DNA of 6,258 bases, taken from positions 1-6,258 of the forward strand of contig JAHEGF010000198.1 in the NCBI GenBank assembly GCA_024645155.1, in the 5' to 3' direction. The notes under the pieces are model-generated. The model was not told the origin of the DNA and searched no databases. It saw nothing but the letters and a program-made list of their open reading frames with translations. Shown one piece after another: positions 4,747 through 6,258 of the stretch. The translations under genes were made by a program, and so were the position numbers. The stretch comes from Phyllobacteriaceae bacterium (GTDB lineage: Bacteria; Pseudomonadota; Alphaproteobacteria; Rhizobiales; Rhizobiaceae). Numbering within the stretch: the first letter of the stretch is position 1; each line of letters opens with the position of its first letter.

Positions 4747-6258
4747 ATGGGGCAGGAAAAACGCGAAATACTGGTATGCGACTGCGAAAAAACCATGCGC
4801 ATCAATGGTGCCACAGTTGCCAAGGCCACCGGATTACCGGCGCTGGATGTACATAGCCATTTGTGCAGAAGTGGCATCGGAGCCTTCGAAAAGGCGCTGA
4901 ATTCCGGGATCCCATTATGTATCGGATGCACACAGGAAGCGCCCCTGTTTTCCGAAATTGCTGCAGAGGCCGGTGCTCCTGACCCGATTTTCTTCAATAT
5001 TCGCGAAAACGCCGGTTGGACAGCCGAAAAGTCTCCACCGGCGGCGAAAATGGCGGCACTGATCGCAGCAGCCCGGCTCGAAACCAATCCGGTACGGACG
5101 AAATCGATCACCAGCGATGGCCTGTGCCTGGTTTATGGCGACGGCCAGGCCGCACTCGATGCAGCCCTGATACTGAACCGGCGTCTGTCAGTGACACTGC
5201 TCCTACGCAACAGCAACGATGTCGTTCTGCCCTCGGTACTTGATATTCCGGTATTTTGCGGGCAGTTGCGGTCCGCAACCGGGACATTGGGTGCATTTTT
5301 CGTCACGGTCGACGGCTATGCTGCGATGCTGCCATCATCACGGTCGCAATTACAGTTCGCGATGGCCCGCGACGGCGCGCAATCGAACTGCAGCGTCATC
5401 GTCGACCTGACCGGCGGCAATCCCCTCTTTGCAAACAGCGGCAGCCGCGACGGCTACTTTCGGGCCGATCCCGGCAATCCGGCATCGGTCACGCAGGCGC
5501 TTTTTGATGCCAGCGACTATAGCGGCGAGTTTGAAAAACCGATTTACGTCACGCACCAGCCCGACCTGTGCGCCCACTCCAGGTCACAGAAAACCGGTTG
5601 TACCAAATGCATCGACAATTGCCTGCCGGGTGCGATCACCCCGCATGGCGACATCGTCTCTATCGATACCGGCATTTGCGGCGGATGCGGCAGCTGTGCC
5701 GCCCATTGCCCCAGCGGCGCGGCGCAATACCAGTATCCCGGGCGCGCTGAATTCATCACCCGCATCCAGACGCTGGCAAGCACCTACCATGACGCTGGCG
5801 GTAGGAACCCGGTTTTGCTGGTTCACAACGTCGAAACTGGTACGGCCCTGATTGGCGCCATGGCGCGCTTTGGACGCGGGCTTCCCGCCCACGTTATTCC
5901 CCAGGAGGTTCACGCCATCACGTCTGTCGGCCACGATGCGCTGGTTTCCGCGCTCGCAGCAGGGTTCAGCAATGTCATCCTGCTCGCGGACCGGAAAAAC
6001 GCCGGTGAACTTGGAGCGCTAGCTGCCGAGTGTGACCTGACTGAAACCCTCCTTGGCGCGCTTGATCTGGGCAAAGGGCGCATATCGATAGCCAATGAGA
6101 CCGATCCGGACGCACTTGAATCCGCATTGTGGAATCTCAAGCCGTCACGGTCTATCTGCCACTCAAATTTCACCGCGACAGCGGCAAAACGCGAAACCGC
6201 GCGCGCAGCGATCGCCCTGCTTGCTGACTCGGCAAAGAAAGCTCCGGAACATATAACG
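4747..6258 (+). CDS. 4Fe-4S binding protein of formate dehydrogenase-type loci (3' end outside window)
   Basis: The frame is open for 504 codons from the ATG at 4747 to the window edge without a stop. Domains in order: a cysteine-rich N-terminus with VCDCEKTM (C11, C13), C40, and CIGC (C58, C61) followed by TQEAPLF; a Rossmann-like segment LVYGDGQAALDAALIL (128-143), then beta strands; a bacterial ferredoxin-type pair with C275, C285, C288, C292 and C311, C314, C317, C321, the latter a classical CxxCxxCxxxCP; and an alpha/beta region (about 355-430). The protein probably transfers electrons or assists an Fe-S/molybdenum enzyme in the cytoplasm, since no signal peptide or membrane segment is seen. 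Relatives occur with DUF3305 and DUF3306 beside formate dehydrogenase genes and, from memory, are around 650 residues, so about 150 residues may be missing. The first cluster reads CLPGAI where CPTGAI is usual. The exact function is not established. Confidence 0.88.
   Translation, partial: MGQEKREILVCDCEKTMRINGATVAKATGLPALDVHSHLCRSGIGAFEKALNSGIPLCIGCTQEAPLFSEIAAEAGAPDPIFFNIRENAGWTAEKSPPAAKMAALIAAARLETNPVRTKSITSDGLCLVYGDGQAALDAALILNRRLSVTLLLRNSNDVVLPSVLDIPVFCGQLRSATGTLGAFFVTVDGYAAMLPSSRSQLQFAMARDGAQSNCSVIVDLTGGNPLFANSGSRDGYFRADPGNPASVTQALFDASDYSGEFEKPIYVTHQPDLCAHSRSQKTGCTKCIDNCLPGAITPHGDIVSIDTGICGGCGSCAAHCPSGAAQYQYPGRAEFITRIQTLASTYHDAGGRNPVLLVHNVETGTALIGAMARFGRGLPAHVIPQEVHAITSVGHDALVSALAAGFSNVILLADRKNAGELGALAAECDLTETLLGALDLGKGRISIANETDPDALESALWNLKPSRSICHSNFTATAAKRETARAAIALLADSAKKAPEHIT

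Noticed and set aside
4743..6173. Several short frames on both strands inside the 4Fe-4S gene, up to 140 codons
   Set aside because: The + frame from 4747 is open to the window edge and contains two ferredoxin motifs. The others are antisense or shifted shadows of it.

Overview
The window reads as chromosomal DNA of an alphaproteobacterium, most likely of the Hyphomicrobiales/Rhodobacterales type. This rests on moderately GC-rich coding, a heterotetrameric sarcosine oxidase locus, an Mrp protein of the rhizobial style, and the DUF3305/DUF3306/4Fe-4S trio that usually travels with formate dehydrogenase. No RNA gene, insertion sequence, CRISPR array, integrase or phage gene was seen. Coding density is high and the longest gap between genes is about 160 bases.

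Layout, left to right: (1) the 3' end of soxA and all of soxG on the + strand, overlapping by 8 bases, encode the end of the alpha subunit and the whole gamma subunit of sarcosine oxidase. (2) Two genes on the - strand converge on soxG: mrp/apbC, an Fe-S cluster carrier ATPase, and downstream of it an FMN nitroreductase; they are probably co-transcribed. (3) Divergent from mrp is a small + strand gene for a 96-residue DUF3144-like protein. (4) Converging on that gene are a DUF3305 and a DUF3306 gene on the - strand, overlapping by 11 bases. (5) Divergent from DUF3305 across an 86-base gap is a large + strand gene for a protein with two [4Fe-4S] motifs, which runs off the right edge.

How they may work together: sarcosine oxidase demethylates sarcosine to glycine and delivers a one-carbon unit as formaldehyde or methylene-tetrahydrofolate. 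Later oxidation of that carbon passes through formate, and the DUF3305/DUF3306/4Fe-4S set is characteristic of formate dehydrogenase loci. Mrp handles Fe-S clusters. The window could therefore be part of a C1-oxidation neighbourhood, but this link is inferred from gene order only, and no formate dehydrogenase subunit or TorD-type chaperone lies inside the window.

The least-described parts are the composite 4Fe-4S protein, with its unusual cysteine-rich N-terminus and Rossmann-like segment, the DUF3305/DUF3306 pair, and the short divergent control region between them, which holds a perfect inverted repeat over a candidate promoter. Nothing here convincingly amounts to a wholly new system.
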